Below are positions 41,517-50,925 of a DNA stretch of 64,000 nt, piece after piece (positions within the stretch are counted from its first letter, which is position 1; each line of letters opens with the position of its first letter). Both the position numbers and the translations under genes were made by a program. This DNA comes from Hydrogenophaga sp. (GTDB lineage: Bacteria; Pseudomonadota; Gammaproteobacteria; Burkholderiales; Burkholderiaceae_C): assembly GCF_025699295.1 (NCBI RefSeq), contig NZ_JAILWB010000001.1:186001-250000 (forward strand). The letters are read 5' to 3'. Below the pieces are notes generated by a model. That model had not been told where the DNA came from, ran no database searches, and saw only the letters and a program-made list of their open reading frames with translations.

Positions 41517-42579
41517 TCAACCACGCTTCCTCCGCGCCGCATACTCCTCCCGCACCCGCTGAAACGCCTCGGTGCATAGCCGGTCGCGCAGACGCTGCAT
41601 GGCGGGGCGCACCAGTGAGACGGCCGCATCGCGGCCGAGCAGATCGCCCGACGCGACCCTGGTCGAGACCGGATGGGCGTAGGCGCTGTCGACCTGGGCC
41701 ACGGTGTCTTCGCCTGTCGGCGAGGGCTGCGACACCGGGCCGCGCCAGGCTGCGTCGGCCTCAGACCAGGGATATCCCGAGGGACACATGCAGCGTTCGA
41801 CCGGCCACCAGGCCAACAACCGCGCTGGCCTGCGGCAGCCTCGCGCGCGCTGCTTCGATGGCCACCGGATCCACGAGTGGCCTGACGGGTGGGGCACGGC
41901 CCGCGATCACGTCGGCCTGCGGCGTGCGCGTCACACCCGCCGGGTCGGCGAAGGCTTCCACCCTCGCCTCGATCTGCGTGGTGATCACGTCACAGGGACC
42001 TGCCAACCCGGTCGTGACCGGGATGCCGGCCACCGGCACCAGGGCCTCGCCACGCCAGTCCGACAATCCGCGCGCCAGCACCTGGCCGGCGCTGACCACG
42101 CGCAAAAGCACACCACCCAGAGCCTCGCCGCCGTCGATCTCGCGCACGCTGAGGCTGAGCGCGGCCCAGTTGGGTCCGAGGCGGCCAATGCAGCTCGGGT
42201 ACATCGGCACCTGAAGAGGGCGGAACAGCGAACCGGGCAACGCGGTGCCGGAAGGACTGGCGTCACGCGGAAGCTCAACCCGCACCAGACGCGGCAGGTA
42301 GTGGCCTGTGGGATCGGAAATGCCCACCGTGAGCGAAAGCATGTCCGCAGGTCCGGGTGGAGGGCCGAGGAACGCCGTGGCATGGTCCACCGGCGGCGCC
42401 CATTCCTGGATCACGAACAGCCCGCTGCGGTTGCGCTGGATGCGTGCCCCTGCGGGTGCGTCGATGCGCAGGGCGTAGCGCAAGGGCGCGGATGTGGTGG
42501 CGTCGACGCAGCGCAGCGCTCCCAGCACACGGCGCTCGACCCGGTCGAGTTCGCGCGAGGTCTCCAGAACGAAGCTCAT
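41517..42579 (-). pseudogene. Unknown protein broken by a frameshift
   Basis: From ATG 42579 a frame runs 272 residues to a stop at 41761-41763 (begins MSFVLETSRELDRVERRVLG). A second frame, open from 41897 to 41517, continues the natural reading: joining at CTCGGGATATCCC, where removing one base gives LGYPWSEADAAWRGPV and then about 80 more residues. The N-terminal part contains a beta-sandwich-like segment (ALRCVDATTSAPLRYALRI). It overlaps a tiny upstream gene by ATGA. I suspect a contractile-tail or phage-derived accessory protein from general resemblance, but do not recognise the family. A sequencing error could also cause the shift. Confidence 0.5.
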
Positions 42580-42698
42580 GAGAGCGCCCCGAAGCGGCAC
42601 GAGGGCATGCTCAACCCGTCCCGGCTGACAGGGTAGGTGTTCTGCAGGAACATCGCGATCGACGCGCAGACGGAATGCATCGCGAAGACGTTGGCCAT
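42576..42698 (-). CDS. Short unknown protein, possibly truncated
   Basis: A 40-residue reading frame (MANVFAMHSVCASIAMFLQN, then TYPVSRDGLSMPS) with AAGGGAG five bases upstream and an ATGA overlap with the following frame, so it looks translated. The start resembles, in my judgement, the N-terminus of DUF4255-like proteins of tail-like injection systems, which are several times longer. If so, this is a truncated remnant. Confidence in that link is low. Confidence 0.4.
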   Translation of the reverse strand: MANVFAMHSVCASIAMFLQNTYPVSRDGLSMPSCRFGALS

Positions 42699-42894
42699 GG
42701 AACTCCCTTGCGGTTCGAAACCTTTTTTCACCCCATGCAGGCATCTCGTGGAGACAACTGCTGTGTGATCTATGCGGGGCTTTTTTTATACCTTCCGCAA
42801 GCGAAGCGCCGCAGTAGAAATACCTTTTTGCAGTGGGGGTTACATGTATTCACAGCATTCCGCTGTGACGCATCAGGGCCTGCGTGCGCCCATG

Positions 42895-42915
42895 AAAAAG
42901 GGGCCATTCGGCCCC
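42895..42915 (-). terminator. Terminator of the Bug receptor gene
   Basis: On the minus strand: stem GGGGCC (42915-42910), loop GAAT, stem GGCCCC (42905-42900), then T5. It lies 36 bp past the stop of the tricarboxylate receptor gene. Confidence 0.88.
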
Positions 42916-42950
42916 TCGGTCATGGGTGAAGGGAGAGCGTCCCGCCCGGC

Positions 42951-43952
42951 TCAGTTCGGGCGGATGTTGTTGCGCCGGATCACCTCGGACATGGCGGCGG
43001 TGTCGCTCTTGATGCGGCGCGCCAGGCCTTCCGGACCGGTGCCTGCGACCTGCCAGCCCTGCGCGAAGATCTTCTGGCGGATGTCCTCGCGGCGCACGAT
43101 CTCGGTCAGCAGCGCGGCGAGTTTGTCCACGTGGGCCTTGGGCATGCTCACGGGCGCGGCCACGGCGTTCCAGATCTCCAGCGCGAAGTCGCGCACGCCC
43201 GCCTCGGACAGGCTGGGCACCTCGGGCACCACGCTGCTGCGGCCGGCCGAGGTCACGCCGATGGCCTTGAGCTTGCCGCCGCGCACCTGGGCCATGGCCA
43301 GGCCCGGCGGCAACAGCGACATCTGCACCTGGCCACCGAGCATGGCCGTGATGACCTGCGGGTTGCCCGGATAGGGCACGTGCACGGGTGCGATGCCCGA
43401 ACGGCTCTTGAGCAGTTCCATGCCGAGGTGGCCCACGGTACCGACACCGGGCGTGCCGTAGTTCCACTTGTCACCGGCCGCGCGGGCGGCGGCCATGAAG
43501 GCCGCGCCGCTCTCCACGGTGGTGGCCGGCACGCTGAGCACGAGCGGGGCCACGGCAATCAGCGAGACCGGGGCCAGGTCCGTGATGGGGTCGTAGGTGG
43601 TGGCGGGGTTGAGGATCTTGGCGATCGTCATGTTGCCGTTGATCATCAAGCCGATCGTGTGGTCGTCGTCCGCCCGGGCAACCTGGGCCGCGGCGATGTT
43701 GCCACCCGCGCCAGGACGGTTCTCCACCACCACCGGCTGGCCCAGCGCTTGCGAGAGCGGCTCGGCCAGCAGACGCGCGGTGAGGTCGGGCGAGGAGCCA
43801 CCGGGAAAGCCCACCACCATCTTGACCGGACGGTTCGGCCAGGCGCCGCTCTGCGCGTGCGCCACCGGCAACACGGTGGACGCGACCAGCGCGGCGGCGG
43901 TGGCCAGGGCGTGGCGGCGGGTGGAGGTGATGGAGATATGGGTATCGGTCAT
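42951..43952 (-). CDS. Bug/TctC-family periplasmic solute receptor
   Basis: A 333-residue exported binding protein: signal peptide 1-33 (LVASTVLPVAHAQ), then the Bug fold with WPNRPVKMVVGFPGGSSPDLTARLL (core VVGFPGGSSPD), QPVVVENRPGAGGNIAAAQVA and TIGLMINGNM. These proteins feed TctAB-type transporters or two-component sensors; no TctA/B genes are near, so it is one of the many orphan receptors of Burkholderiales. The start 43952 has AGAGGCAG upstream. The ligand is unknown (carboxylates, amides and nicotinate are bound by relatives). It follows the monooxygenase gene on the same strand. Confidence 0.9.
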   Translation of the reverse strand: MTDTHISITSTRRHALATAAALVASTVLPVAHAQSGAWPNRPVKMVVGFPGGSSPDLTARLLAEPLSQALGQPVVVENRPGAGGNIAAAQVARADDDHTIGLMINGNMTIAKILNPATTYDPITDLAPVSLIAVAPLVLSVPATTVESGAAFMAAARAAGDKWNYGTPGVGTVGHLGMELLKSRSGIAPVHVPYPGNPQVITAMLGGQVQMSLLPPGLAMAQVRGGKLKAIGVTSAGRSSVVPEVPSLSEAGVRDFALEIWNAVAAPVSMPKAHVDKLAALLTEIVRREDIRQKIFAQGWQVAGTGPEGLARRIKSDTAAMSEVIRRNNIRPN

Positions 43953-43978
43953 GTCTGCCTCTGGTTCGGGGGAAAGGA

Positions 43979-45193
43979 TCAGGGACCGGTCACCGGCTCG
44001 GGCTCGGGCGGTCCGTCGTAGAGCCAGGTATTGTCCAGCAAACGCTCGCCCAGCAGACCCATGGCCCGGTCGCGCGCCCAGCGCAGCGCTCCGTGGGCGT
44101 GAAAAACGGTGCCATTGCGCTGCGAGATCTGCTGCACGCGCGCGTTGCGCCGCCAGCGGGTGCGCGCGTAGGCGGCAAGCAGGCCGTGCCAGTCGGACTG
44201 CGCGGCAGGTGCCTGCGCCAGTTGCCCGAGCGTCCACGCGTCTTCGATCGCCATGGCCGCACCCTGCGCGAGGTAAGGCCGCATCGGATGTGCCGCATCG
44301 CCCAGCAGCGCCACCGGACCTTGCGCCTGCTCGTGCGCACCGCGCAGGCACGCGCGGTCGTGCAGGGGCCACAGCGTCCACTCGGGCACGGCCGCGATCA
44401 TGGCCAGCAGCTCGCCGCAGGCCGGCCCCAGCGCGCGCCGCAGGTCGGCCGCGTGCGCGGCATGCGTCCAGCCGTGAGGGTCGCCGCCCGGCGCCAGTGT
44501 GCCCTCCACCACGGCGACCACATTGATCCAGTCACCCTGCTTCACCGGGTAGTGCACCACGTGCAGCCGGGGCCCGAGCCAGGCCGTCACCACGTTGGCG
44601 CGCAGCGGCGCGGGCAGGTCGACCGCGCGCACCAGGCCGCGGTAGGCCAGGTGGCCGGTGGCGCGCGGCGGCTGATCGCCGAGCAACTGCCCGCGCACAC
44701 GGCTCCAGAGGCCGTCGCAGCCGATCAGGGCATCGGCCCCAAGAACCTCGCCGTTGTCCAGCGTGACCTGCACGCCCGGCCCCTTGACCTGGAATGACGC
44801 CATGCGGGTGCCCAGCATCAGCCGCGCCTCAGGACGCCGCCGCACCGCCGCCAGCAGCAGGCCGTGCAGGTCCGCGCGGTGCAGCGTGGCGTAGTGTTGC
44901 CCGTGCCGGGCCAGGGCCATGGCACCCAGGCGCAGGTGGCCCAGTTGCCGCGACTGGTGCGCGTCGCGCACGCGCAGCGCTTCGGGGAATGCCGCGCAGG
45001 CCTGCAAGGCGTCCATGAGACCCCATTCGGCCAGAACACGCACCGCGTTGGGCCCGAGTTGCAGGCCGGCGCCTACCTCGCCAAAGGCCTCGGCCTGCTC
45101 CAGCACCACCACCTGCACGCCCGCGCGCGACAACGCCAGCGCGCACGCCAGCCCTCCGATGCCGCCACCGGCGACGATGACTTGTTGGTTCAT
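43979..45193 (-). CDS. FAD-dependent aromatic monooxygenase
   Basis: A 404-residue flavoprotein of the salicylate/6-hydroxynicotinate hydroxylase branch. GxGxxG is VIVAGGGIGGLACALALSRAG (core GGGIGGL), the DG motif is GADALIGCDGLWSRVRGQL, and GDAAHPMRPYLAQGAAMAIED is the second FAD motif. An NAD(P)H-dependent ring hydroxylation is expected. The TctC-type receptor 26 bp downstream suggests the substrate could be an imported aromatic acid. Substrate not determined. Confidence 0.87.
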   Translation of the reverse strand: MNQQVIVAGGGIGGLACALALSRAGVQVVVLEQAEAFGEVGAGLQLGPNAVRVLAEWGLMDALQACAAFPEALRVRDAHQSRQLGHLRLGAMALARHGQHYATLHRADLHGLLLAAVRRRPEARLMLGTRMASFQVKGPGVQVTLDNGEVLGADALIGCDGLWSRVRGQLLGDQPPRATGHLAYRGLVRAVDLPAPLRANVVTAWLGPRLHVVHYPVKQGDWINVVAVVEGTLAPGGDPHGWTHAAHAADLRRALGPACGELLAMIAAVPEWTLWPLHDRACLRGAHEQAQGPVALLGDAAHPMRPYLAQGAAMAIEDAWTLGQLAQAPAAQSDWHGLLAAYARTRWRRNARVQQISQRNGTVFHAHGALRWARDRAMGLLGERLLDNTWLYDGPPEPEPVTGP

Positions 45194-45262
45194 GCCGGCG
45201 ATTGTGCCGGGCTGTGGGCGGACCGGGTGCGCGAGGTCGCTGCCTCAACGAGGGCGCCAACG

Positions 45263-46060
45263 CTACAGCTGCACGGTATCCACGTCGCGCTCGGGCCGTG
45301 CACCCAGCGGCAACACGCACAGCGTGACGCCGTCCAGTGTGAGCACCAGTCCCAATTGCCCGGCCACCTGCACGACGCCAGAGGGGGTCGCACGCGGCAC
45401 TGCATCCGCCCTGGCGCCCGCCAGGGGCTGCGCCGCCGCCAACGCACTGACCGGTGGCTGGCGGAGCATGGCCCACAGCGCCCGCGGGTCGCGCAACTGC
45501 AATGACTGCAGGTACAGGCGCAAGCGGGCCTCTTCCACCGCATCCAGTTCGGGCTGCGGGCGGCACCCGGGTGCACCACCGACCTGCCGCAGCCGCAACA
45601 GCGCCCGACGCAACCACTGCCGGCTGCCGGCTTCGGACCTGCCGCTGGCCAGAGCGAGCTCGGCATGGCCTGCGTCGAACACCTCGTGCAGCAACACGGC
45701 GGCTCCCTCTTGCGGCGTCAGGTGGGCCGCGATCAGGCGCAGGGCGTGGTGGACCTCTTGCGCCAGCGCTGCATCCATCTCGGCCGAGGGCGACGCCGGT
45801 TCGGCATGTCCGGTTTCTGCCTGGGCCAGCCAGTGCTGCATCCAGTGGCGCCGCCGCAGGCGGTCGATGGCGAGATGGCGCACCACGGTGAGCAGCCAGG
45901 CCTGCGCGGCGTTGAGGCTTTCGGAATCGCGCTCCAGCGCGCGGACGTAGGCGTCCTGCACGGCGTCCTCGGCGTCGGCCAGCCCCAGAAGGCGGGTGGC
46001 TGCGCGCACCAGGCGGTGGCGGTCGGCGTCGAGCAGGCCCAGCTTGTGTTCGTCGTTCAT
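45263..46060 (-). CDS. ECF-type sigma factor with C-terminal extension
   Basis: A 265-residue sigma factor. Region 2 (about 18-85): LVRAATRLLGLADAEDAVQDAYVRALE, then AWLLTVVRHLAIDRLRRRH. Region 4 (about 112-165): LTPQEGAAVLLHEVFDAGHAELA, then SRQWLRRALLRLRQVG. A further 100 residues follow (VALVLTLDG-like beta segment), resembling SigJ/ECF41-type factors with a SnoaL-like regulatory tail, though that domain is not clearly visible. The start at 46060 is ATG of MNDEHKLGLL. No anti-sigma gene is adjacent, which also fits ECF41-like regulation by the C-terminal domain. Confidence 0.8.
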   Translation of the reverse strand: MNDEHKLGLLDADRHRLVRAATRLLGLADAEDAVQDAYVRALERDSESLNAAQAWLLTVVRHLAIDRLRRRHWMQHWLAQAETGHAEPASPSAEMDAALAQEVHHALRLIAAHLTPQEGAAVLLHEVFDAGHAELALASGRSEAGSRQWLRRALLRLRQVGGAPGCRPQPELDAVEEARLRLYLQSLQLRDPRALWAMLRQPPVSALAAAQPLAGARADAVPRATPSGVVQVAGQLGLVLTLDGVTLCVLPLGARPERDVDTVQL

Positions 46061-46152
46061 GCGCAGAGCTTGCCACAGCGCGGACGCGCGCGTGGCGTCA
46101 CACAACCTGCGCGCCGTTCGTCAAGGCAGCTCAACCACAAGGACCTCACCCT

Positions 46153-46749
46153 ATGAACACCCCTGATACCACCGCGCCGTCCAGCGGCACCGAACCGCGC
46201 ACCTCCTACCTGGAAGAAAAGGCGTTCAAGGCGCGCACGCTGCTGATCTTCGGCACCGTCACGGACGCCGTGGCGGCCGATGTCACACGCCGGCTCATCG
46301 CACTGGACGCAGAGAGTGCCGACCCGATCGACGTGCTGGTGAGCTCGCCAGGCGGCCACCTGGAGTCCGGCGACGCCATCCACGACATCGTGCGCTTCAT
46401 TGCCGCGCCAGTGAACATGATTGGCACCGGCTGGGTCGGCAGCGCCGCCACCCACCTGTACCTGTCGACATCCCGCGAACGGCGTTATTGCCTGCCCAAT
46501 ACACGCTTCCTGATCCACCAGCCCAGCGGCGGCGCCGGCGGATCGGCCAGCGACATCGCCATCCAGGCGGTGGAAATCGTCAAGGCCCGCGAGCGCATCG
46601 CGCGCACGATCGCGCGCCAGACAGGCAAGTCACTCGAGGTGGTGCTGACCGACATCGAGCGGGACCGGTGGTTGTCGGCCGAGGAGGCGGTTGAATACGG
46701 GCTGGTGTCCCGGATCATCGAGCGCAAAGTCGAGATACTTGGCGCTTGA
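46153..46749 (+). CDS. ClpP-like protease, stand-alone paralogue
   Basis: A 198-residue ClpP-family serine protease. The core holds LLIFGTVTDAVAADVTRRLIAL, SSPGGHLESGDAIHDIVRF, the serine in GTGWVGSAATHLYL (S in G-S-A-A, where ClpP has A-S-M), the histidine in RYCLPNTRFLIHQPSGG, and the aspartate in TDIERDRWLSAEEAVEYGLV, so the triad is intact. The gene is not beside clpX, tig or lon, so it is a second copy rather than the housekeeping subunit. Its partner ATPase and targets are unknown. Confidence 0.87.
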   Translation: MNTPDTTAPSSGTEPRTSYLEEKAFKARTLLIFGTVTDAVAADVTRRLIALDAESADPIDVLVSSPGGHLESGDAIHDIVRFIAAPVNMIGTGWVGSAATHLYLSTSRERRYCLPNTRFLIHQPSGGAGGSASDIAIQAVEIVKARERIARTIARQTGKSLEVVLTDIERDRWLSAEEAVEYGLVSRIIERKVEILGA

Positions 46750-46884
46750 TGCCCGCAACGGAGGCACAGCGCGCGGTCGAAGGCTTGAGCCGTCACCCCG
46801 ATCAGCATCCGGGCTACAGATCACGCGCCTTTGGCCGATAGATCCAGAGACAGCCCCGAAACCGACCTCAACAACCCACCCACC

Positions 46885-47232
46885 ATGTCCCTGCCTCCCC
46901 TCTCCGGCACATCGGCCGCCGCCATCGGCCTGAGCGGCATGCGCGCCGCGCAGGTGCGTATGGACACGCATGCCCACAACGTGGCCAACCTGCAGACGCC
47001 CGGTTTGCAGCGCCAGCTTGTCACGCAGACGGCGCGGCCCGACGCGGGGGGTGTGGACGTGCAGGTCGGCCGGGAGACCGCCGCCACATCGTTGCAAGGC
47101 GGTGACGGTTTCGACCACCTGGCGGAGGACCTCGTCGGCCAGCGCATGAGCCTTTACAGCTTTGCCGCCAACCTGCGCACCGTGCAGACACAGGACGACA
47201 TGCTCGGTACCCTGCTGGACGAGAAGGCCTGA
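46885..47232 (+). CDS. Orphan flagellar-rod-domain protein
   Basis: A 115-residue protein whose start resembles flagellar rod/hook proteins: AAIGLSGMRAAQVRMDTHAHNVANLQTPGLQRQ (cores AAIGLSGMRAAQ and NVANLQTPG) is the FlgBCFG N-terminal domain, and the end (DLVGQRMSLYSFAANLRTVQ) resembles the C-terminal partner helix. It is much shorter than FlgC or FlgG and lies far from any flagellar cluster. It may be a small, self-associating export substrate or a relic. Start ATG 46885. Confidence 0.65.
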   Translation: MSLPPLSGTSAAAIGLSGMRAAQVRMDTHAHNVANLQTPGLQRQLVTQTARPDAGGVDVQVGRETAATSLQGGDGFDHLAEDLVGQRMSLYSFAANLRTVQTQDDMLGTLLDEKA

Positions 47233-47309
47233 GCGAAGCCCTCGGGCAGTTGCGGCATCATGCGGGTTGCGCGTCCCGCACCGATGGGGTCGCATCGCCA
47301 GGAGACCCC

Positions 47310-47711
47310 ATGCTCAAGACCTACCACGGCAGCTGCCACTGCGGCGCCGTCACCTTCGAGGCCGATCTCGACCTGACGCAGACCAGCTACCGCTGCAACT
47401 GCTCGATCTGCCGGCGCAACCGCTTCTGGCCGGCGGTGGCCAAGCCGGAGAACTTCCGCTTGCTCACGGGCGAAGACGACCTCACGCTCTACGTGTTCAA
47501 CACGAAGAAGAACCACCACCTGTTCTGCAAGCATTGCGGCGTGCGCTGCTTCGGCATCGGCAACGAGACGCCCATGGGCACGATGTACGGCGTCAACCTC
47601 GGATGCCTCGACGACGTGACCGACGAGGAACTCTCCCGCATCCCCATCACCTATGTGGACGGCCGCGATGACCGCTGGCAGTCCGCTCCCGAGTTCTTCA
47701 CGCACCTTTGA
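47310..47711 (+). CDS. GFA-family (glutathione-dependent formaldehyde-activating-like) protein
   Basis: A 133-residue zinc protein. Cysteines are arranged as CHCGAV (SCHCGAVTFE), CNCSICRRN and CKHCGVRCF, the pattern of the GFA/CENP-V fold with two zinc sites. AGGAGA lies seven bases before ATG 47310, chosen over ATG 47250. The family binds glutathione adducts or Zn; the enzyme activity originally proposed is doubtful. It is convergent with the VWA operon. Confidence 0.85.
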   Translation: MLKTYHGSCHCGAVTFEADLDLTQTSYRCNCSICRRNRFWPAVAKPENFRLLTGEDDLTLYVFNTKKNHHLFCKHCGVRCFGIGNETPMGTMYGVNLGCLDDVTDEELSRIPITYVDGRDDRWQSAPEFFTHL

Positions 47712-47730
47712 GCCCGGCAGGCTCGCCGTG

Positions 47731-48801
47731 TCACAGGATGCGGTTGAACCACAGCACCGACAACCCCGCCGAGAACAGCGCCAGGATCGAAGCCACGAGC
47801 GCGAGCAGGCCCGAGATCTCGGTCTCGCGCTTCTCCACCGTCAGTCGCGAGCTCAGCGTCTCGTAGACCTTCTTGAGGTTGTCGGCGGTGCCGGCGTAAA
47901 AATACTCGGCCTGCGTCGCGCGGGCCACTTCCTTGAGACTGTCTTCATCCAGACGGACGCGCATGGACCAGCCCTCGAAACCGATGATTTCGCCGTCGAC
48001 CGTGCCCACGCCCACGGTGTAGACGCGCACGCCACGGTCGGCCGCCATCTTGGCGGCCTCGGCGGTTTCCACGCCGGTGGTGCGCTGGCCGTCCGTGAGC
48101 AGGATGATGGCCGCCGAGCTGTACGAGCCCGGCGCCACGGGCGTGAAGGGTTTTTCATCGGGCCGGGGCTGGTCGAGCGAACGGCCCTTTGGCGCGAACG
48201 GGTCGGTGTTGCGGCTGTAGGTCATGTCGCCGAGGTTGATGCGCTGCTCGGGGAACAGCTCGGAGAGCGAGACCACGATGGCGCTGCCGATGGCGGTGGC
48301 ACGCTGCAACTGGAACTTGTCGATCGCGGCAACCAGGTCTTCGCGGCTGAGCGTGACGGGCTGCACCACCTGCGCGGAACCGGCAAAGGCCACGATGCCC
48401 ACCTTCACATGGCGCGGAAGTTCCGCCAGAAAGGCCTTGGCCGCGTTCTGCGAGGCCACGAGCCGGTTGGGCTGCACGTCCTCCGCGCGCATGCTGCCCG
48501 AGACGTCCATCGCCAGGATGATGGTCTGCTGGTTGGACGGCAGCACGATGGTGGCCATGGGCCGGGCCGAGGCCAGGAGCATCGCCGCAATGGCGATGAG
48601 CAGCAGCACGGGCGGCACATGGCGGCGCCAGCCTGGACCCTTGCCCATGGCTTCGCGCACGATGGACAGGCTGGCGTAGCGCAGCGCGGCGTGCTTGCGC
48701 CGGCGCAGCAACCAGACGTAGAGCAGGACCAGCAGCGGCAGCGCGAGCATCAGCCACAGCAGCTGCGGCCACAGGAAGGTGACGGGCAGGTCGTTCATCA
48801 T
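47731..48801 (-). CDS. VWA-domain membrane protein (BatA-like)
   Basis: A 356-residue protein: N-terminal membrane segments at about 8-28 and 58-75, a von Willebrand A domain at about 90-310 with MIDAS DVSGSMRAED (DxSxS), the threonine and LLTDGQRTTGVET (Asp), and a C-terminal helix (LLALVASILALFSAGLSVLWF). It is the last gene of a MoxR-DUF58-VWA unit and overlaps DUF58 by 4 bp. In related operons these work with the MoxR ATPase to assemble or activate metal proteins or envelope components. Confidence 0.88.
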   Translation of the reverse strand: MMNDLPVTFLWPQLLWLMLALPLLVLLYVWLLRRRKHAALRYASLSIVREAMGKGPGWRRHVPPVLLLIAIAAMLLASARPMATIVLPSNQQTIILAMDVSGSMRAEDVQPNRLVASQNAAKAFLAELPRHVKVGIVAFAGSAQVVQPVTLSREDLVAAIDKFQLQRATAIGSAIVVSLSELFPEQRINLGDMTYSRNTDPFAPKGRSLDQPRPDEKPFTPVAPGSYSSAAIILLTDGQRTTGVETAEAAKMAADRGVRVYTVGVGTVDGEIIGFEGWSMRVRLDEDSLKEVARATQAEYFYAGTADNLKKVYETLSSRLTVEKRETEISGLLALVASILALFSAGLSVLWFNRIL

Positions 48802-49880
48802 GCTCGGGCTCCTTCACGGTGCGTGGTGAGGCTGCGCCGGTCGCGGGTGGGCAGTTGCGTGGGCACGTGGCGGGTTGCGAGGCCGTTGCGCGCTTCGCGC
48901 AGGCGGCGCTTGCGCAGGTCGATGAAGCGCAGCACGGCTTCGGCCAGGTCGTCGTCCGTGGCGAGTTCGAGCGTGTCCACGCCAGCGCGCGCAAGGCTCT
49001 CGCGCAGTTGCGCCTCGCGTTGCGCGGCGATGCGCGCGAAGCGCTGGCGAAAACCGGCGTCGTGCGTATCCACCATCAGTTGCTCGCCGGTCTCGGCGTC
49101 GCGGATCGGGATCAGGCCGAGGTCTGGCAGGTCGAGTTCCAGTGGGTCGAGCAGGCGAACGGCCACCACGTCGTGCCGGCGCGCGAGTTCACCCAGCGGC
49201 TTTTCCCAGCCGGGTTCGCTGATGAAGTCGGACACCACAAACACGGTGCCGCGCTGGCGCACGGTGTGCACCGCCGTGCGCAGCAGGTCGGCGAGCTGGG
49301 TCACGCCATCCTGGCGGTTCGCTCCGGGTCTGACCGCGGGCGGTTGCAGCACCATCTGCATCAGGCGCAGCACCTGTGTGCGGCCACCGCGCGCGGGCAG
49401 CACCGCGTCCACCACCGGCTGGCCGCGCGAACCGTACAGCACGGCACCCACGCGGTTGCCATGGCGGCCGATCAGCCGCGCGAGCACGGCGGTAAAGTCC
49501 AGCAGCACCTGGCTCTTGCGCTGCTCGCCCGAGCCGAAGTCCACCGAGGGACTGAGGTCGAGCAGGAACCAGGCGGCCATCTCGCGGTCTTCGGTGAACA
49601 CGCGCACATGGGGTGTCTGCAGGCGCGCGGTGACGTTCCAGTCGATGTGGCGCACGTCGTCGTGGTGCTGGTATTCGCGCAGGTCCGCCAGGTCCAGTCC
49701 CGAGCCCCGCATCAGCGTGCGGTGGTCGCCCTGCAACAGGCCGTCGAGACGGCGCAGCACAGTCCATTCCAGCCGGCGCAGCAGGGCATCGGCCCGGCGT
49801 GCCACGGGCGTGGCCAGCGCACCCGCGCCCGGGTCGGCCCCGGGGGTGGGGGATTTGCCGAGCAGGCGCTGGAAGAACAT
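48798..49880 (-). CDS. DUF58 protein
   Basis: A 360-residue cytosolic protein. The DUF58 core starts around residue 60 (RGSGLDLADLREYQHHDDVRHIDWNVTARL), which is the family hallmark (cores LREYQHHDDVRHIDWN). A von Willebrand-like fold without clear MIDAS follows (AAWFLLDLSPSVDFGS). It is upstream of and overlaps the VWA gene by ATGA and starts 15 bp after the MoxR stop. Likely a MoxR substrate or partner. The exact role is not known. Confidence 0.86.
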   Translation of the reverse strand: MFFQRLLGKSPTPGADPGAGALATPVARRADALLRRLEWTVLRRLDGLLQGDHRTLMRGSGLDLADLREYQHHDDVRHIDWNVTARLQTPHVRVFTEDREMAAWFLLDLSPSVDFGSGEQRKSQVLLDFTAVLARLIGRHGNRVGAVLYGSRGQPVVDAVLPARGGRTQVLRLMQMVLQPPAVRPGANRQDGVTQLADLLRTAVHTVRQRGTVFVVSDFISEPGWEKPLGELARRHDVVAVRLLDPLELDLPDLGLIPIRDAETGEQLMVDTHDAGFRQRFARIAAQREAQLRESLARAGVDTLELATDDDLAEAVLRFIDLRKRRLREARNGLATRHVPTQLPTRDRRSLTTHREGARA

Positions 49881-49895
49881 GGTGGTGGCCCTGGC

Positions 49896-50897
<1,002 letters not shown>

Positions 50898-50925
50898 GGA
50901 GCGCTCCTGGGAAAGAGAAACAGAC

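Noticed and set aside
43979-44526. Long open frames on the strand opposite the monooxygenase and many other genes
   Set aside because: High G+C gives open shadow frames. They lack ribosome sites, domain matches or signal features, while the opposite strand has clear families.
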